A stretch of DNA of 64,000 nucleotides from Gorsachius magnificus (Eukaryota; Chordata; Aves; Pelecaniformes; Ardeidae), in assembly GCA_034008185.1 (NCBI GenBank), contig CM067086.1, positions 65,580,286-65,644,285 on the forward strand, given 5' to 3'. This document shows, piece by piece, positions 62,101-64,000 of the stretch. The position numbers and the translations under genes were made by a program. The first letter of the stretch is position 1; each line of letters opens with the position of its first letter. The notes beneath the pieces are model-generated. The model had not been told where the DNA came from, made no database searches, and saw nothing but the letters and a program-made list of their open reading frames with translations.

Positions 62101-64000
62101 ACCATTTTCTGGAAACCCTCTGATTTCCAGGCACGTGATGAAGCCGACGGTAGGAACATGCTGGCATCTTTGCAAGGAAGAACAGGCTGTGACAGCCCTG
62201 TGTGTGAGGAGGGAGTTATTTTGTGTTTTGTTAGCCTGATTTTTGGGAACAGATGGGAACAGAGCCATAGGAAGCCTCCTCCTTCAAGAACTGGCCCAAC
62301 TTGCAACTCATTAGCAAGGCCCTACACAGCTAAACCCTCTGCTTGTCCCATCTGCAGCAGCCAAAACCTCGGTGACCTGTAAGTCCGCCACCTGGGACCC
62401 CCAACCCTGCCATCACTGCTTATAAATCTTTACATTTGAGACAACGCAGCCGATCGATAATTTCAGGATGCAAATGGAGCCTATGGAGACTATAGCAAAC
62501 AAAACAAAGGCAGAAGCCACGGGCCATTTCCACAATCAGAAACAGAAAGAGTTTCTAATTATGCAAAAGTCATCGACTGAGCGTGGTCCTACATTTGAAT
62601 ATTTTAGTGTGCGTTTGCCTGGATCCTCTCAGAAACATTTGTGTGTGCGTGGGTAAATGCCCCTCTGTGGTTTTGGGAACACAAGACAAGGGAACACAGA
62701 AAAAGTGCAGATGTGTCTGTTTCATGCCACATGAGATCTTTAAAGCAGACTCAAGCATCTTGGGGGCTCTAGGCTTTTTTTTCCACCCCTGTAATTATTT
62801 ATTCATGCTTTGACTCCTGGTTACTCCACACAGTTTCCAGCATGAAGTCGAAACGAACTCTTCTGCCTCCCAGAATTCGCACCGGCTCTGTGCAGCGCCG
62901 ATGGATGCACCAACAGGAGCTCGGTGCTGTTGGGTGTCACCTCCACCCCGGCCACCCCATCACCTCCTCTGGGCCCACAGGGGATGGCTGGCATGGTCAG
63001 GGCGCAGGGGACAAAGTTTGACATTTTTCTTTTCCCCTCCTCCTCTTTGCAAATGTGCAACAGTGAGAAGGGACATTGTCCGCGGGTCCGTGGGAAGCAC
63101 AAAGCAAGGGCTGTGCCAACCTCCTTATAAAAATTCAAGGCTGTCCTAACGAGGACAGAGGTTTTGGTGGTTTGCACACACGTATCTTTGTTGTTCCCCC
63201 CCCCCCCAGCCCCAGCGCTGGCCGGTCCAAAAGCCTCCAGTGCCAGCCCAGCCCTGCTGCCCACACAGAAACCAGCAAACCCTGACATACCCAGCCCAAA
63301 CTTCGACAGTTAGGGACAAATTTTGAAAATTCCTTCTTGGAGAAAAATCCTGCTTTTCTTTCCAGCAATGCTGCCTGTTCACAACTTCAGTGAAGCTCAG
63401 TTGCTAGCGCTGGCAACTCAGCTTTTCCCAAAATCAAGCCCCTTGAAGCCTCTTGCCAGTTCCTCACTGCTGCGAGCGCAGGGAAGGGTGGAACGCTGGG
63501 CTCCCCGGGAAGCTGCTTTACATGCATAATTTGGGGATTTTCACTTAAATATATTCTCTGTGGCCACTGAGGTCCCTGGCTGGAGTCTGTGATTTTTAAA
63601 AAGGATTAATGCTGGGGGAGCCTTCATCCAAATGCCCCCCAAAGAGGTTTTGACCTGGTTGTGCGCTGAGTACTTTGCCCTCCTAAACCTACCACTTCAA
63701 AGTGCTTTTGCTTTTCTATTTCCAGCCCTATTCTTCCTCCCTGCCCCCCCTCGGCATTTAATTGCTGAGCTCGCTACAGGTATCACCAAATTTTTAAAGA
63801 TCCCTTGATTTAACAACCTGACAGCTTATATTATGTTTTTGGGGGAAGGATGGGTGCCCACAGTCATGCAGGGGAATCTGTGTTCATGGGGAAGCCTGAG
63901 CTGGGCGGCTGGGACGTGTATGAAGGGTCCTTGCCTCTCCCCATCAGCTGGCAGCGTTTTTGGATTGATGCAGGGTCGTTCTACTCTGCTCATCTCTGCA
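59196..64000. other. Distal upstream intergenic sequence, nothing coding recognised
   Basis: I find no gene, RNA gene or identifiable mobile element here apart from simple repeats (A/CAA tract at 60960, T15 at 61598-61612, C-run near 63198). In the mammalian gene order I remember, KTN1 lies upstream of PELI2, but no KTN1 exon is recognisable in this window. Confidence 0.5.
60960..61001. repeat. A-rich tract and (CAA)n microsatellite
   Basis: Two A-runs split by GG are followed by about five CAA units. Confidence 0.85.

Noticed and set aside
1..64000. Operons, CRISPR arrays, prophage, tRNA or rRNA genes
   Set aside because: The sequence is vertebrate intron and intergenic DNA. I saw no regularly spaced repeats, clover-leaf genes or bacterial-style coding clusters.

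Overview
The window is vertebrate nuclear DNA, almost certainly from a bird and probably a neoavian. It has no bacterial gene density. It carries about a dozen 3'-anchored fragments of CR1, the dominant avian LINE, and two solo retroviral LTRs of a type I recall as common in Neoaves. Split coding sequence with GT-AG introns is also present.

The one gene I can support is PELI2 (Pellino-2, an E3 ubiquitin ligase that acts with IRAK kinases downstream of Toll-like and IL-1 receptors). It lies on the minus strand and only its 5' part is present. Coding exon 1 (53700-53776) sits in a CpG island of about 1.5 kb (roughly 53115-54640). Coding exon 2 (24540-24669) lies 29 kb further downstream in the gene. 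Together they encode the first 69 residues: 77 + 130 = 207 nt, with a split Gly codon at the junction. Exon 3 was not found, so intron 2 (at least 24.5 kb) runs off the left edge.

Layout: 1-24539 is intron 2, with CR1 fragments at 1.2, 2.3, 6.1, 17.8, 18.5 and 23.3 kb. 24670-53699 is intron 1. It holds a compound repeat block at 35.5-38.0 kb, where two CR1s are followed by two solo LTRs. The first LTR is inserted inside a CR1 and both are flanked by perfect 5-bp target duplications. Intron 1 also holds a CR1 at 46.2 kb and a 28-bp tandem duplication. 53.1-54.65 kb is the promoter and CpG island, edged by a degenerate GC-rich minisatellite and a short CR1 tail. 54.7-64 kb is upstream intergenic sequence. 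It contains an inverted/direct repeat cluster near 56.0 kb, a small palindromic element near 57.05 kb resembling an old MITE, and a heavily decayed CR1/L3-like reverse transcriptase fragment at 57.9-59.2 kb. I recognise nothing coding in the rest.

I saw no undescribed system of genes. The most interesting signals are structural: mobile elements mostly in the gene's sense orientation inside its introns, LTR promoter and poly(A) signals inside intron 1, and the foldback cluster upstream of the promoter.
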